A stretch of 64,000 nucleotides of DNA from Nesterenkonia sp. Act20 (GCF_019173455.1 NZ_JADPQH010000002.1:1-64000), one strand, 5' to 3'. Shown: positions 45,188 through 54,905, counted from the first letter of the stretch. Notes: generated from the sequence alone by a model not told the origin. Made by a program: numbers and translations.

Positions 45188-46108
45188 TCAGCGGGTGGTG
45201 TCGATGAGGATCTTGCCGTTGGATCCCGACTGGTTGGCCTCCATCGCCGAGGCGGACTCCTCGAGTGGGAACACCCGGTCCACATCGACCCGGAGCGTGT
45301 CCGCCGCGACCTTTTCCAACAGCGTGCGCAGCCGTGGTCCGTCGGGGCGGACCCAGAGCCACCGGCCGCCGTGTTCCATGACGGAGGGGTCAGCGATCGA
45401 GACGTGTCGGCCGCCGTCGGCCAGCACTGCCAGCGTGTCCTCCAGGACGCCGCCGACGAAGTCGGCCACAGCGGTGACTCCGTCAGGAGCGGCCTCGTGG
45501 ACCCGATCGGCGAGTCCCTCGCCGTAGGTCAGCGGCGTCACGCCCAGTTCACGGAGCTTCGCGTGGTTCTTCTCTGACGCGGTGCCCAGGACCGTGGCCC
45601 CGCGCTCCACGGCCAGCTGGGCCGCGAGGTGGCCCACGCCGCCGGAGGCAGCATGGATCAGCAGCGTGTCGGAGGAAGTGACCTCCAGGGTCTCCAGCGC
45701 CCGCTGGGCGGTCAGTCCGGTCAGCGGCAGGCCGGCGGCAGAATCGAAGTCCACACCGTCGGGAATCTTGGCCACCGAGTCTGCCGGGACGGCGACGTAC
45801 TCGGCGTAGGTGCCGCCGTGGATGAAGTCTTTGCGGGCGTAGGAGGCCACGCGGTCACCCACGGAGAACTCAGGCACATCAGGACCGAGCTGCTCGATCA
45901 CACCGGAGACGTCCCAACCGGGGATGGCGGGGAAGACCACGTCCATGAGCGCATCGAGGCCACCGGACATGACCTTCCAATCCACCGGGTTCACGGAGGC
46001 GCGCTGGATCTTGATCAGCACGGCCCCCGGAGCCACCTTGGGCAGGTCCAGCTCGCTGAGTTCGAGGGTATGGGGTTCGCCGTATTCTGAGTAAGTCATT
46101 GCACGCAT
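45188..46108 (-). CDS. NADP-dependent MDR oxidoreductase (zinc-free)
   Basis: The 306-residue protein is a quinone-oxidoreductase-like MDR: SVNPVDWKVMSG, FPAIPGWDVSGVIEQLG, LLIHAASGGVGHLAAQLAVE (cofactor fold) and VADFVGGVLEDTLAVLADGG. It lacks the zinc-binding cysteines. Reduction of quinones or reactive enones is the probable role. Located after the two-component genes on the minus strand with 29 bp between, so it may be read from the same transcript. Confidence 0.9.
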   Translation of the reverse strand: MRAMTYSEYGEPHTLELSELDLPKVAPGAVLIKIQRASVNPVDWKVMSGGLDALMDVVFPAIPGWDVSGVIEQLGPDVPEFSVGDRVASYARKDFIHGGTYAEYVAVPADSVAKIPDGVDFDSAAGLPLTGLTAQRALETLEVTSSDTLLIHAASGGVGHLAAQLAVERGATVLGTASEKNHAKLRELGVTPLTYGEGLADRVHEAAPDGVTAVADFVGGVLEDTLAVLADGGRHVSIADPSVMEHGGRWLWVRPDGPRLRTLLEKVAADTLRVDVDRVFPLEESASAMEANQSGSNGKILIDTTR

Positions 46109-46137
46109 ACCCCTGGCAACCTCCTGAGGAGCGTCAT

Positions 46138-47412
46138 CTATTCCGCGCGAGCCGGGATCCCTGCTGCGGCAGGGTCTCCTTCCGGCTGCTGGCTCAGGAG
46201 CAGCACGAAACTGGTCCGGGGGTCGGCGTCGAGTCTCAGGCTGCCCCCTGCGGCAGTGGCGAGCTCTGCAGCCACTGCGAGACCGATCCCCTCTCCCCCG
46301 CCGTGGCTGACCCTGCGCTCGAAGAGATCCGCGCGCTGCGGACGCGCGCCCTGGTCCTGAACCTCGATCCGCAGATGCGATGCGGCGTCTGCGGCGCGCA
46401 GAGTGACGTCTCCGCGTCCGTGGGACAGCGCGTTCTCTATCAGCACATCCAGGATCTGTCCCACCGGCCCTTCCCTCACCACACCGACGAGGTCCGCTGG
46501 GACGCGGACCTCGATGCTGCGTCCCAGGTCCTCGGCATGGCGGGCCCAGCGTGTGGCCGCGGCTTCGAGAAGCTCGGCGAGGTTCACGCCGACAGGCTCA
46601 CCCAGGCGCCGGCCTCGCGCCAGATCCAGCAGCTCGGTCACCGCGGCGCTCAACCGGTCCAGCTCACCGAGCGCGTGATGGAGCCCCTGGGCGACCTCCG
46701 GAGCGGTTTCCGGCCAGTAGGTGAGGTCCTCCAACTCGAGCCTCAGTGCAGTGATCGGGGTTCGCAGCTGATGTGAGGCATTGGCCGCGAACTGTCGCTC
46801 ACGGTCCAACAGCTCTTCGAGCTGGCTCGCACTGCTGCTCAACGCGGTCGCAATGGCCTGGGCCTCAGGCAGCCGGTACTGCGTCTCCGCGATGTCGAAT
46901 CGCCCAGCACCCAGTTCGCGGGCAGTCCCGGCGAGCTCCCGGAAGGGACGCGAGAGTCTGCGTGCCATGATCAGGCAGACGAATCCGGCACTGAGCGAGA
47001 GCAGCACGCCGATGACCACCACCGGTGTCACGGAATCGACGATCCGCTCCTGGATGAAGGCCCCCGAGCGACTCACGGTCACCTGACCACCGGCTGGCAG
47101 GTCCCGGACAACGGTGATGTCGGTGCCATCGCCCAGCAGGGGATCACCTGCGGTCGCAACCACTTCACCGCTGGGATCGAGGTACTCGAGGTGCTCGGCC
47201 TCGGCGAGGAGCCCAGTCAGATACTCCTGGTCCACCGCTTCATGACGCGCACGCTCAGGGAGCAGCTCCGCCAGCAGATCTGCGGAACGCTCGATCCGGC
47301 TGGTCTCGGCCGCGCGGACCTCGTCGGCGAGGACATAGGCGCGGGGAATCCCGTAGATCGCGATGATGACGAGGATCAGAGTGCCGAAGGCGATCAGCAG
47401 CCGTTCACGCAC
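46138..47412 (-). CDS. Sensor histidine kinase
   Basis: The 424-residue membrane kinase has a first transmembrane segment (~8-25), an extracytoplasmic sensor of ~110 residues, a second transmembrane segment (VTPVVVIGVLLSLSAGFVCL), HAMP, the HisKA box NASHQLRTPITAL with the phospho-accepting His, and the ATPase N-box LIENALSHG and G-box GGGEGIGLAVA. The GTG start at 47412 overlaps the response regulator by 8 nt, so the pair is coupled. The signal is unknown. It is divergent from the TasA/SipW genes. Confidence 0.93.
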   Translation of the reverse strand: MRERLLIAFGTLILVIIAIYGIPRAYVLADEVRAAETSRIERSADLLAELLPERARHEAVDQEYLTGLLAEAEHLEYLDPSGEVVATAGDPLLGDGTDITVVRDLPAGGQVTVSRSGAFIQERIVDSVTPVVVIGVLLSLSAGFVCLIMARRLSRPFRELAGTARELGAGRFDIAETQYRLPEAQAIATALSSSASQLEELLDRERQFAANASHQLRTPITALRLELEDLTYWPETAPEVAQGLHHALGELDRLSAAVTELLDLARGRRLGEPVGVNLAELLEAAATRWARHAEDLGRSIEVRVPADLVGVVREGPVGQILDVLIENALSHGRGDVTLRAADAASHLRIEVQDQGARPQRADLFERRVSHGGGEGIGLAVAAELATAAGGSLRLDADPRTSFVLLLSQQPEGDPAAAGIPARAE

Positions 47413-48190
47413 CCTGTGTGACGTCCTCCAGCCGGAATCCCACACCGCGGACCGTCACGATACGAGTGGAGCACTCAGCCGCATCCAGCTTGTGCCGCAG
47501 CCGTGCCATCGTGACATCAAGTGTCTTGGTGGAACCGAACCAGTTCTGGTCCCACACCTGGTCCATGATCTGCTCCCGCGTCACCACGGTCCCGCGGTCG
47601 GCCTCCACGAGCGCCAGAACGTCGAATTCCTTGGCCGTCAGCGGCAGTTCCACGCCGCGCACGAATGCCTGCCGTGCCTCAGTGTCCACCACCACGTGTC
47701 CGCCGCGCTCCGGTGTGGGGGCTGTGACCCCGCGGCGCTGCAGGCCAGGCGCGGCGCCGTCAGAATGGCGCCCCGGGGCAGCTGTTGCTGCGAATTCGAC
47801 CGTACGCGGGACCGCGAGCGCGGGAACGCTCCGGCGCAGCAACGCACGGACTCGGGCCAGCAGCTCGGCGAGGCCGAACGGCTTGGCCATGTAGTCGTCG
47901 GCGCCCACGTCGAGGCCGACCACCCGGTCGATCTCGGAGCCTCGGGCCGTCAGAATGAGCACGGCTCCAGCGAATCCGTTGTCCCGAGCTTGCCTGCACA
48001 CCTCAAGCCCATCCATATCTGGCAGCCCGAGGTCCAGGATGATCAGGTCCGGAAGCTCCACGCCGGCTCTGCGCACGGCTGGTTCACCTGCGGCTTCCCG
48101 CTTCACGATGTATCCCTCACGCTCCAGAGCGCGGGTCAGGGGCAGGGCGATGCCGTCATCGTCCTCGACCAGCAATAGCGTGTGCCCCAC
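47405..48190 (-). CDS. OmpR/PhoB-family response regulator
   Basis: The 261-residue protein has a receiver domain with acidic pocket LVEDDDG, phospho-Asp in LILDLGLPDMDG and Lys in DDYMAKPFG, and a C-terminal winged helix (LPLTAKEFDVLALV, STKTLDVTMARLRHKL, RIVTVRGVGFRL). An extra Pro/Ala/Gly-rich linker of about 40 residues separates the domains. Start GTG at 48190 (residues VGHTLLLVEDD). It is divergent from the TasA-like gene, and the region between has phased repeats suited to this regulator type. Confidence 0.93.
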   Translation of the reverse strand: MGHTLLLVEDDDGIALPLTRALEREGYIVKREAAGEPAVRRAGVELPDLIILDLGLPDMDGLEVCRQARDNGFAGAVLILTARGSEIDRVVGLDVGADDYMAKPFGLAELLARVRALLRRSVPALAVPRTVEFAATAAPGRHSDGAAPGLQRRGVTAPTPERGGHVVVDTEARQAFVRGVELPLTAKEFDVLALVEADRGTVVTREQIMDQVWDQNWFGSTKTLDVTMARLRHKLDAAECSTRIVTVRGVGFRLEDVTQGA

Positions 48191-48212
48191 ACTACGGACA
48201 CTACCAGGGTCC

Positions 48213-48262
48213 CTGTGGCTCAATTGTGGCAAATTTGAAATACACCTGTGGGGCGGCTGTGG
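48213..48262. promoter_or_regulatory. Phased CTGTGG direct repeats: candidate response-regulator operator
   Basis: Four hexamers, CTGTGG (48213), TTGTGG (48224), CTGTGG (48246) and CTGTGG (48257), start at offsets 0, 11, 33 and 44. OmpR/PhoB-type regulators bind direct repeats spaced 11 bp. The array lies between the response regulator start (48190) and the TasA-like start (48322), flanking an AT-rich stretch that could be the core promoter. Confidence 0.55.
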
Positions 48263-48321
48263 GACTGGCCTCCGTAGCGTTGAGGGCATCAGCACAAGCC
48301 CCGAAACTCAGGAGAATCCCC

Positions 48322-48918
48322 ATGAACAACACTGCCGGCACCACTCCCCTCGCCACCGACGCCGAAGCCGCTCCCCTCGCAACGAATGCGCCGTCACGGC
48401 GCCGCCGGATGCTGCTTCCGCTCGCCGGTCTTCTCGGCGCAGCGGCCCTCGTAGTGGGCTCGGGTGCTGACTTCGTCTCCAGCTCGGTCAATGAGGGGAA
48501 CGCGTATACCACCGGCACGCTGACCCAGAGCAACTCCAAGGCCAACTCCGCCATCTTCAACATGGACGACCTCAAGCCCGGGGACACAGTGACCGGCGGC
48601 GTGGAGATCACCAACTCCGGCTCCCTCCCTGCCTCCTTCAAACTCACCGAGGATGCCACCAACGGCTTCGCTGATCCGGCCAACCTGCAGCTGAGCATCA
48701 CCGACGGCAGCGACGAGACTCTGTACAGCGGAACCTTCGGCGCCCTCACCGATGGCGAGCCCTTGGACCTGGGTGACTGGGAAGCCGGTGAGAGCCGTGA
48801 CTTCACCTTCAGCGTCACGCTCGATCAGAGTGCCGGCAATGAAGAGCAGGGCAAGACCGCTGGCGGATCCTACACATGGGATGCCGTGCAGGCGGAGGCC
48901 ACCACGTACGACCAGTGA
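48322..48918 (+). CDS. TasA/camelysin-like secreted fibre subunit
   Basis: The 198-residue secreted protein has an Arg-rich N-region (SRRRRM), a hydrophobic core (LLPLAGLLGAAALVVGSGAD) and a mature part with DDLKPGDTVTGGVEITNSGS and LPASFKLTEDA, characteristic of TasA/CalY (camelysin) proteins. TasA forms matrix fibres in Bacillus biofilms and is processed by SipW; here the next gene encodes a SipW-like peptidase 36 bp downstream. Start ATG at 48322 with GGAG. The fibre role is by family analogy. Confidence 0.8.
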   Translation: MNNTAGTTPLATDAEAAPLATNAPSRRRRMLLPLAGLLGAAALVVGSGADFVSSSVNEGNAYTTGTLTQSNSKANSAIFNMDDLKPGDTVTGGVEITNSGSLPASFKLTEDATNGFADPANLQLSITDGSDETLYSGTFGALTDGEPLDLGDWEAGESRDFTFSVTLDQSAGNEEQGKTAGGSYTWDAVQAEATTYDQ

Positions 48919-48954
48919 TCCTTGCAGGCCAACCACTCCTGAAGGGAGCCCCCG

Positions 48955-49524
48955 ATGATCCGCAGACTGCGTGATTCCAAAGCCACCGGCATGCTGGTGA
49001 ATCTCACCGCGATCGCCACCGTCGTGCTGGCTGGGATCTTTCTGCTGCCTGGACTCGCGGGATACGAGCGCTACGTCATCACCGGGGCGTCCATGTCAGG
49101 GACCTTCGAGCGCGGCTCGCTGGCGTTCGCAGAGTCGGTGCCCGTGGAGGAACTCGAGGTGGGAGACATCATCACCTACCTCCCGCCCCCGGAATCGGGC
49201 ATCTCGGAACTCGTCACCCATCGGATCGTGGACATTGATACCGCCCAGGGTCAGCCCGTGTTCCAGACTCAGGGAGACGCGAACGACTCTGTCGACCCGT
49301 GGATCTTCCAGCTGGAAGAACCTACGCAGGCCCGTGTGGAGGCCACAGTTCCCGGGATCGGCTGGGTGTTCATTGCGCTGGCTGACCGTGAGGCAAGGAT
49401 GCTGATCATCGGCATACCTGCCGCCATGATCGGCCTGCTGAGCCTCATCGACCTGATCCGTGCCCTGCGAGAGCCCGAGTCCAACTCACGAACCTCCCGA
49501 TCCGTGTCCCCCGTGCACTGCTGA
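48955..49524 (+). CDS. Signal peptidase I, SipW/ER-like type
   Basis: The 189-residue membrane protease has an N-terminal transmembrane segment (~15-35), the catalytic serine in TGASMSGTFERGSLAF, GDIITYLPP, a histidine in LVTHRIVDID at the place where standard bacterial enzymes have lysine, and the conserved TQGDANDSVDPW. Ser/His use defines the SipW/ER-type class. A C-terminal hydrophobic segment follows (~140-165). It probably processes the TasA-like protein before it and perhaps the Ig-like protein after it. A strong terminator follows. Confidence 0.92.
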   Translation: MIRRLRDSKATGMLVNLTAIATVVLAGIFLLPGLAGYERYVITGASMSGTFERGSLAFAESVPVEELEVGDIITYLPPPESGISELVTHRIVDIDTAQGQPVFQTQGDANDSVDPWIFQLEEPTQARVEATVPGIGWVFIALADREARMLIIGIPAAMIGLLSLIDLIRALREPESNSRTSRSVSPVHC

Positions 49525-49581
49525 CTCTGGCCCGTGCACGATCGGGCACTTGCACCGTCCGATCACGGCACTCCACCCCCG

Positions 49582-49641
49582 AGGACCCCTTCGTGGATGC
49601 GCCCACCCTGAGTGTGGCACTCCCACGAGGGGGTCCTTTTT
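49582..49641 (+). terminator. Rho-independent terminator after the SipW-like gene
   Basis: A 15-bp stem (49582-49596 AGGACCCCTTCGTGG with 49622-49636, one G-T wobble) is followed directly by TTTTTGTT. It ends the TasA-SipW transcript and separates it from the Ig-like gene. Confidence 0.85.
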
Positions 49642-49751
49642 GTTGCCCAACTGTTGAACTGCAGCCGACCGATGTAGAGCTCCTGTAACCCGCTCCTGCC
49701 TAGTCTGGACAAAGACCGATGATTGTCGCCGCCGGAACATCTGGGAGAAAT

Positions 49752-51554
49752 ATGCTGCAACGTGTACTGCTGGTCCTCGTGGCCCTTGCAGCGACCCTGC
49801 TGACGCAGATGCCTGTGGCCTTCTCCACCGCCGCATTCACCTCTTCCTCCAGCACCGGCGAGAGCACCATTCAGGCAGCAGCCGATTGGACTCCACCCGA
49901 GGTCACGGTGACTGATCTCGGCTCTTCAGTCCGAGAGTCGGTGACCGTCTCCGCAGAAGCCTCCGACGCCGATTCCGAGCTTCGCCACGTGAGCATCCAG
50001 CACCGCGGCTCCGAGGCCACCGGTTGGACCGAATTGTGCACGGACACCTCGGCTCCCTTTTCCTGTGACTGGAACACCCAGGACAGCGACGACGGCGCGC
50101 ACAGTCTGCGCGCGCTGGCCACCGACGCCTTCGGAAACACCGCAACGTCAGAGACGGTCACCACCGCTGTCGCGAATGAACTCACAGTGGTGCTCGCTGA
50201 CCCTGGCACGATGATCCGCGGGGCGGCCACGCTGAACACCATGTTGCACAACGCCGGTTCCACGCCCTACCGAGTGAGCGTTCAGTTCACCCCCGCGGGG
50301 ACCGAACAGTGGACCACGGCCTGCGCCGAGCTCACCTCGCCATTCACCTGCAGCGGAAACACTTCGGCCATGCCTGACGGAGAGTACGACATCCGGGCCA
50401 GCGCCACCGCCGGACACACCACCACGCACTCCGAGGTCTTGCACAAGATTCGTGTGGACAACACCGCACCCAGCGTGACGATGACCGATCCAGGCTCGAC
50501 GCTGCGTGGAAAGCAGACTTTCACCAGCACCGCGGCAGATGGTGGCTCAGGACTCGCCGAGGTGACGATGCAGTTCTCCTCCGCCGGCAGCGGCACCTGG
50601 TCGGAGCTCTGCACCGACGCGGAGGCTCCGTACTCCTGTGACTACGACACCACGCGACTGACCGATGGCAGCTACAGCTTCCGTTCGGTGGCCACTGATC
50701 AGGCAGGAAACACGACCACTTCGGCAACGGTGAGTGATCGAATGATCCAGAACACCGTCTCGAAGGTCTCGATGAAGAATCCAGGATCTCCGCTCACCGG
50801 CCAGGTCACCTTGAGCGCAGCAGCGAGCTCCACCGCGGGCGTGCGCTCGGTCAAGATCCAGTTCGCCCCCAGCGGGTCGGACACGTGGACCACAGTGTGC
50901 GCCGCGACCACTTCGCCGTACTCCTGCAGCGGTGATTCCAATGCACAGCCCAACGGCTCCTATTCGCTGCGCGCCGTGCTCACCGACGGCACCGGCAAGG
51001 AGACCGTCTCGGAGCTGATCACCGGAGTCCGGGTCAGCAACATCTCGATCGCAGCCGAAGCTATTGCGGTGCACAACGGCCGCACCCCCGGCAAGGTGGA
51101 TTCCGGCGACTTCATCAACTACGTCTACAGCAACCGGGTCGACCTGGACTCCATCAGCCCGGGACTCTCCGACGGTCCACGCCGCGTGCTGCTCCCATTG
51201 CAGGACAACAGCTCACGCGACACCATCGACGTCGTCCAGTGGGACGGCCGTCCGGTGAACCTCGGCGTGGTGGACCTCAACCGGGACTACATCGATTGGC
51301 GCCGGACCGCCGTCTTCGAGGCCACCATGACGCCGTCCATCTCCTCGTACAACGGGAGAGACCGCACGCTGATCAACGTGTCGGTGGGCCGGCAGATCCA
51401 AGGCGGAGACGTGCTGGTCACGAATACCGGGTCCTGGGGCTCCTGGGGCACCGGTGGTTACTCGAACATGACCTGGACACCCTCCGGATCGGCGAGCAGC
51501 GCGTCTGGGACCCCCGTCTCCACGACACCGATCACCGTCCGGAATCGGTTCTGA
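49752..51554 (+). CDS. Secreted surface protein with four Ig-like repeats
   Basis: The 600-residue protein has a signal peptide (residues ~1-25) followed by AFTSSSSTGESTIQAA and DW, a start typical of actinobacterial SipW-dependent proteins. Four repeats of ~95 residues (about 49-139, 142-233, 238-329, 337-428) each contain a (D/N)xG(T/S)-type opener, a C-x8-C pair such as CTDTSAPFSC, and a DGxYxxRAxATD-like end, resembling Ig-like folds of adhesins. A unique domain (~430-600) follows. There is no LPXTG or C-terminal anchor, so it is released or held by the fibre. Start ATG at 49752 with GGGAG. Confidence 0.8.
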   Translation: MLQRVLLVLVALAATLLTQMPVAFSTAAFTSSSSTGESTIQAAADWTPPEVTVTDLGSSVRESVTVSAEASDADSELRHVSIQHRGSEATGWTELCTDTSAPFSCDWNTQDSDDGAHSLRALATDAFGNTATSETVTTAVANELTVVLADPGTMIRGAATLNTMLHNAGSTPYRVSVQFTPAGTEQWTTACAELTSPFTCSGNTSAMPDGEYDIRASATAGHTTTHSEVLHKIRVDNTAPSVTMTDPGSTLRGKQTFTSTAADGGSGLAEVTMQFSSAGSGTWSELCTDAEAPYSCDYDTTRLTDGSYSFRSVATDQAGNTTTSATVSDRMIQNTVSKVSMKNPGSPLTGQVTLSAAASSTAGVRSVKIQFAPSGSDTWTTVCAATTSPYSCSGDSNAQPNGSYSLRAVLTDGTGKETVSELITGVRVSNISIAAEAIAVHNGRTPGKVDSGDFINYVYSNRVDLDSISPGLSDGPRRVLLPLQDNSSRDTIDVVQWDGRPVNLGVVDLNRDYIDWRRTAVFEATMTPSISSYNGRDRTLINVSVGRQIQGGDVLVTNTGSWGSWGTGGYSNMTWTPSGSASSASGTPVSTTPITVRNRF

Positions 51555-51958
51555 TGGCCGCGTGCAGATCTCGCCGCGTCAGGGCAGCCGCGACAGCGAC
51601 CGCGCTGCTCGCGGTGGCCCACGCATTCGAGTCCTGGACACACCTGGAGGGCGCTGTGTACATCGCTCTGCTCTCCGGCTCCGCGGCCCTGCTCGGGATC
51701 CTTGCCGCAGCACGTCTCTGGTGGCGCAACTGCATCGAGTCGCGCTTGATCAGCGCCGCCCTTGCAGTCGCTGCGCTGCTGGGCCACCTGCTGGTGGCCG
51801 TAGTCGGCCTGCCAGGACAGTCAGAGCCTTCACCACCGGGCCTCGCGGGATCAGTGGTCGTGGTGACCTCTGCAGCCGTGCTGGTGCTGCTGTTGTTGAG
51901 CTCAGGAGACCATCGATGGGGATCCTCGGGACCTGGCAGGACGCAGGAATCCGCGTAG
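51554..51958 (+). CDS. Small membrane protein of unknown function
   Basis: The 134-residue protein has an N-terminal Arg-rich stretch and about four hydrophobic segments (VYIALLSGSAALLGILAAA, LISAALAVAALLGHLLVAV, VVVVTSAAVLVLLLLSS). The ATG at 51554 overlaps the Ig-like gene stop (TGATG), so it belongs to that operon. I recognise no family. Confidence 0.65.
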   Translation: MAACRSRRVRAAATATALLAVAHAFESWTHLEGAVYIALLSGSAALLGILAAARLWWRNCIESRLISAALAVAALLGHLLVAVVGLPGQSEPSPPGLAGSVVVVTSAAVLVLLLLSSGDHRWGSSGPGRTQESA

Positions 51959-51967
51959 GATCGCGGC

Positions 51968-52777
51968 ATGATCCAGCTCAACTCAGGAACTCAGATGCCC
52001 GAGATCGGTTTCGGCACCGGAAAGACCAGCACCGAGGCCGTGGTGAACGCACTGAAGGCCGGGTACCGGCTGTTGGACACGGCACAGATGTATGGCAATG
52101 AGGCGGAGGTCGGAGAAGCGGTCAGGATCTCCGAGGTGCCCCGCGAGGAGGTCTTCGTGACCACCAAGCTGAACAACGGCCATCATGACCCGTCTGCCGT
52201 GCACGAGACCTTCGCGGCCTCGCTGGAACGCCTCGACATGGATTACGTGGATCTCTTCCTGATCCACTGGCCGATGCCGATGTTGGAGGTCGACTACGTG
52301 GACACCTGGAAGGCCATGATGGAACTGGCCGAATCCGGGCGCGCCCGCGCCGTCGGCGTCTCGAACTTCCAGCCTGACCACCTTCAGCGCCTGATCGATG
52401 CCACCGGGGTCGCGCCGGCGGTCAATCAGATCGAGATGCACCCCTACTTCCCCAATGACGAGGTTCGCGAGTACTGCCAAGACCACGGGATCGCTGTCCA
52501 GGCCTGGAGCCCGCTGGCGCGCACGGATCAGTTCGGGGAGCCGATCCTGGCGGAGATCGCTGATCGCCTGGGCGTCACCCCGGCGCAGGTGATGCTGCGC
52601 TGGCACCTGCAGCGCGGCGTGGTCGCGATCCCGAAGAGCAACACCCCGGAGCGGATCGCGAGCAACCGCGACATCTACAGCTTCGAGCTCAGCCCCCAGG
52701 ACATGACGGGTATCGCCAGCCTCGACAAGGGCGAGGACGGACGCCGCGGCGGGCACCCCGACAGCTTCAGGGGCTGA
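51968..52777 (+). CDS. Aldo/keto reductase (2,5-diketo-D-gluconate reductase-like)
   Basis: The 269-residue enzyme has the AKR tetrad DTAQMYGNE (Asp, Tyr), VTTKLNN (Lys) and FLIHWPMP (His), [21 protein letters not shown] and the cofactor loop [13 protein letters not shown]. Family members reduce sugar-derived and other carbonyls with NADPH. Starts 9 bp after the membrane protein gene. Confidence 0.93.
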   Translation: MIQLNSGTQMPEIGFGTGKTSTEAVVNALKAGYRLLDTAQMYGNEAEVGEAVRISEVPREEVFVTTKLNNGHHDPSAVHETFAASLERLDMDYVDLFLIHWPMPMLEVDYVDTWKAMMELAESGRARAVGVSNFQPDHLQRLIDATGVAPAVNQIEMHPYFPNDEVREYCQDHGIAVQAWSPLARTDQFGEPILAEIADRLGVTPAQVMLRWHLQRGVVAIPKSNTPERIASNRDIYSFELSPQDMTGIASLDKGEDGRRGGHPDSFRG

Positions 52778-52848
52778 CCCTTCTTCCGACGCAGGATCGG
52801 GAGTACAGTCAGCCGCATCGAACCACTTCAAGGGTGAAGGACCAGCCC

Positions 52849-53973
52849 GTGCGGACGTTTGGCGTTGAAGAAGAACTGTTGCTGGTGGATGCGGCGGAGC
52901 TGGAACCTGTGCCGGTGGGGTGGCAGGTCGCGGAGCGGCACAGCCTCCGTCCCGAGACGGGCCATGAGATGGCGGCCGAGTTCCAGCAGGAACAGCTCGA
53001 GGTCATCTACCCGCCGCAACGCACGCTGGGCGACCAGCTCGAATGTCTCCGGACCGGCCGGGCCTGGGCGGATGACGCGGCATCGGTCTTCGGAGCGCGC
53101 GCAGTGGCGCTCGCTACGACACCAGGGCCGGTGACACCTCACCTCGTCCCGAACCCTCGGTACCAGCGAATCGCCGACTGGGCGGGCATCACCGCTGTCC
53201 ATCAGCTCACCGGTGGGATGCATGTCCATGTGTATGTGGAATCACGGGCCGAGGCCGTCGCGGTGGTGGACCGCATCCGGGCGTGGCTGCCCACGCTGCT
53301 GGCGCTCAGCAGCAACTCCCCCTTCTGGAACGGCAGCGACACCGCCTTCCACAGCTACCGCAACCAACTCTGGAGCAGGTGGCCCAACACCGGCCCACCC
53401 GACCTCTTCAGCACCGTCGATGCCTATGACCGACAGCGTGAGTCCCTGCTTCGCTCCGGAGTCCCGCTGGATGAGGGGATGCTCTATTCCGATGCCAGAC
53501 TCTGTGATCGCCATTCCACGGTGGAGATCCGCGTCACCGACGTCTGCCTCTACGCGACCCACGCAGCGGTGCTCGCCACGCTGATCCGCGCGCTGGTGGA
53601 GACCGCCGCACGCCAATGGAGGGCCGAGGTGCCACCGCTGCTGGCGGACACCGCCGTGCTGCGCGCCTGGACCTGGCGGGCCAGCCGATGCGGTCTGGAG
53701 AGTGCACTGGTGAACCCCCACACCGGAGTCCCCGCGCCAGCCGCAGAGGTGGTCGCAGAGCTGCTGGACGTGCTGAGACCGGTGCTCACCGAGTACGGAG
53801 AGACCGAGCAGGTCAGCGGTGTGGTCGCCGAGATCCTGCGCACCGGCACCGGCGCGCAGCACCAGCGAGAGGCTTACTTCGATGCCAGGGACACCCATGA
53901 CGTCGTCGCCGCCGCCCTGTATTCGACGCACGAGCTCAGCGAAAAGACTCCGGTGAACGCCGGAGAGGACTAG
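52849..53973 (+). CDS. Carboxylate-amine ligase, GCS2/YbdK family
   Basis: The 374-residue ATP-grasp-like ligase has [12 protein letters not shown] at the N-terminus, [13 protein letters not shown], and [16 protein letters not shown]. Members are annotated as glutamate-cysteine ligase-like; the real substrate in mycothiol-using bacteria is uncertain. The GTG at 52849 is chosen because GAAGGA lies 7 nt upstream; a GTG at 52834 would give five more residues with a poorer site. It converges with, and overlaps by 4 nt, the next gene. Confidence 0.88.
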   Translation: MRTFGVEEELLLVDAAELEPVPVGWQVAERHSLRPETGHEMAAEFQQEQLEVIYPPQRTLGDQLECLRTGRAWADDAASVFGARAVALATTPGPVTPHLVPNPRYQRIADWAGITAVHQLTGGMHVHVYVESRAEAVAVVDRIRAWLPTLLALSSNSPFWNGSDTAFHSYRNQLWSRWPNTGPPDLFSTVDAYDRQRESLLRSGVPLDEGMLYSDARLCDRHSTVEIRVTDVCLYATHAAVLATLIRALVETAARQWRAEVPPLLADTAVLRAWTWRASRCGLESALVNPHTGVPAPAAEVVAELLDVLRPVLTEYGETEQVSGVVAEILRTGTGAQHQREAYFDARDTHDVVAAALYSTHELSEKTPVNAGED

Positions 53974-54905
53974 AACGCTGAGGAGACCGCGGTGAGCTGC
54001 TCCGCATCCTCCGTGGAGAGCTCAAGCTGGGCGCCGGCCAGCAGGGCCGGGAGCTGCTCGGGCGTGCGCGCGCTGGCGATCGGCGCGGCCACCCGGTCAC
54101 GAGAGCGCAGCCAGGCCAGTGCCACACTGGGGATCTCGATCTGCCTCCGGATGGCGATCTCCTCGAGCGTCTCCAGCACCGCGAGGCCCTCGCCCGAGAC
54201 GTACTTGCCCGCCATACCTGCCCGGGCAGCACCCTCCAAGTCCTCCCGGGTACGGTACTTCCCGGTCAAGAACCCGGCCGCCAGAGAGAAGTACGGCACC
54301 ACGGCCAGATCCTCCGCGCGGGCCACCGCGGCCAGTTCGGACTCGTAGTCGCTGCGGTGCACCAGGTTGTAGTGCGGCTGCAGCGCCACGGGCAGCGTGA
54401 AGCCTTCCCGCCGGGCGATCTCGAACCACTCGCGGACGCGTGCGGCGCTGTAGTTGGAGACTCCGACGGCGCGGATCGTACCGGCCGTGATGAGCTCCTC
54501 GAAGGCGCCGACGGTCTCCTCGAGCGGGGTGTCCTCGTCGTCGAAGTGCGCGTAGTACAGGTCGATGTAGTCGGTTCCCAGGCGGCGCAGCGAGGCTTCC
54601 GCGGCGGCCAACACGTTCGACGCCGCCAGCCCCGTGAACTCCGGATGCTGACTGACCTTGGTGGCCAGAACGACGTCGTCGCGCCCACCCCGGGCCGCGA
54701 GCCACTCTCCGATGATGGTCTCGGACTCTCCCCCGCCGTTGCCTTCGACCCAGGCCGAATAGCTGTCAGCGGTGTCGATGAAGTTCCCGCCCGCGGCGGT
54801 GAAGGAGTCGAGCACCTGGAAGGAGGCGTCCCGGTCGCTGGTCCAGCCGAAGGTGTTTCCACCCAGGCAGAGTTCGAAGATGCTGGTGCCGACAAGTGAC
54901 GTCAT
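53970..54905 (-). CDS. Aldo/keto reductase
   Basis: The 311-residue protein is a third AKR in the window, of the YajO/AKR13-like group: [49 protein letters not shown] and the C-terminal cofactor segment [14 protein letters not shown]. All four tetrad residues are present. Overlaps the convergent ligase gene by 4 nt. Confidence 0.92.
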   Translation of the reverse strand: MTSLVGTSIFELCLGGNTFGWTSDRDASFQVLDSFTAAGGNFIDTADSYSAWVEGNGGGESETIIGEWLAARGGRDDVVLATKVSQHPEFTGLAASNVLAAAEASLRRLGTDYIDLYYAHFDDEDTPLEETVGAFEELITAGTIRAVGVSNYSAARVREWFEIARREGFTLPVALQPHYNLVHRSDYESELAAVARAEDLAVVPYFSLAAGFLTGKYRTREDLEGAARAGMAGKYVSGEGLAVLETLEEIAIRRQIEIPSVALAWLRSRDRVAAPIASARTPEQLPALLAGAQLELSTEDAEQLTAVSSAF

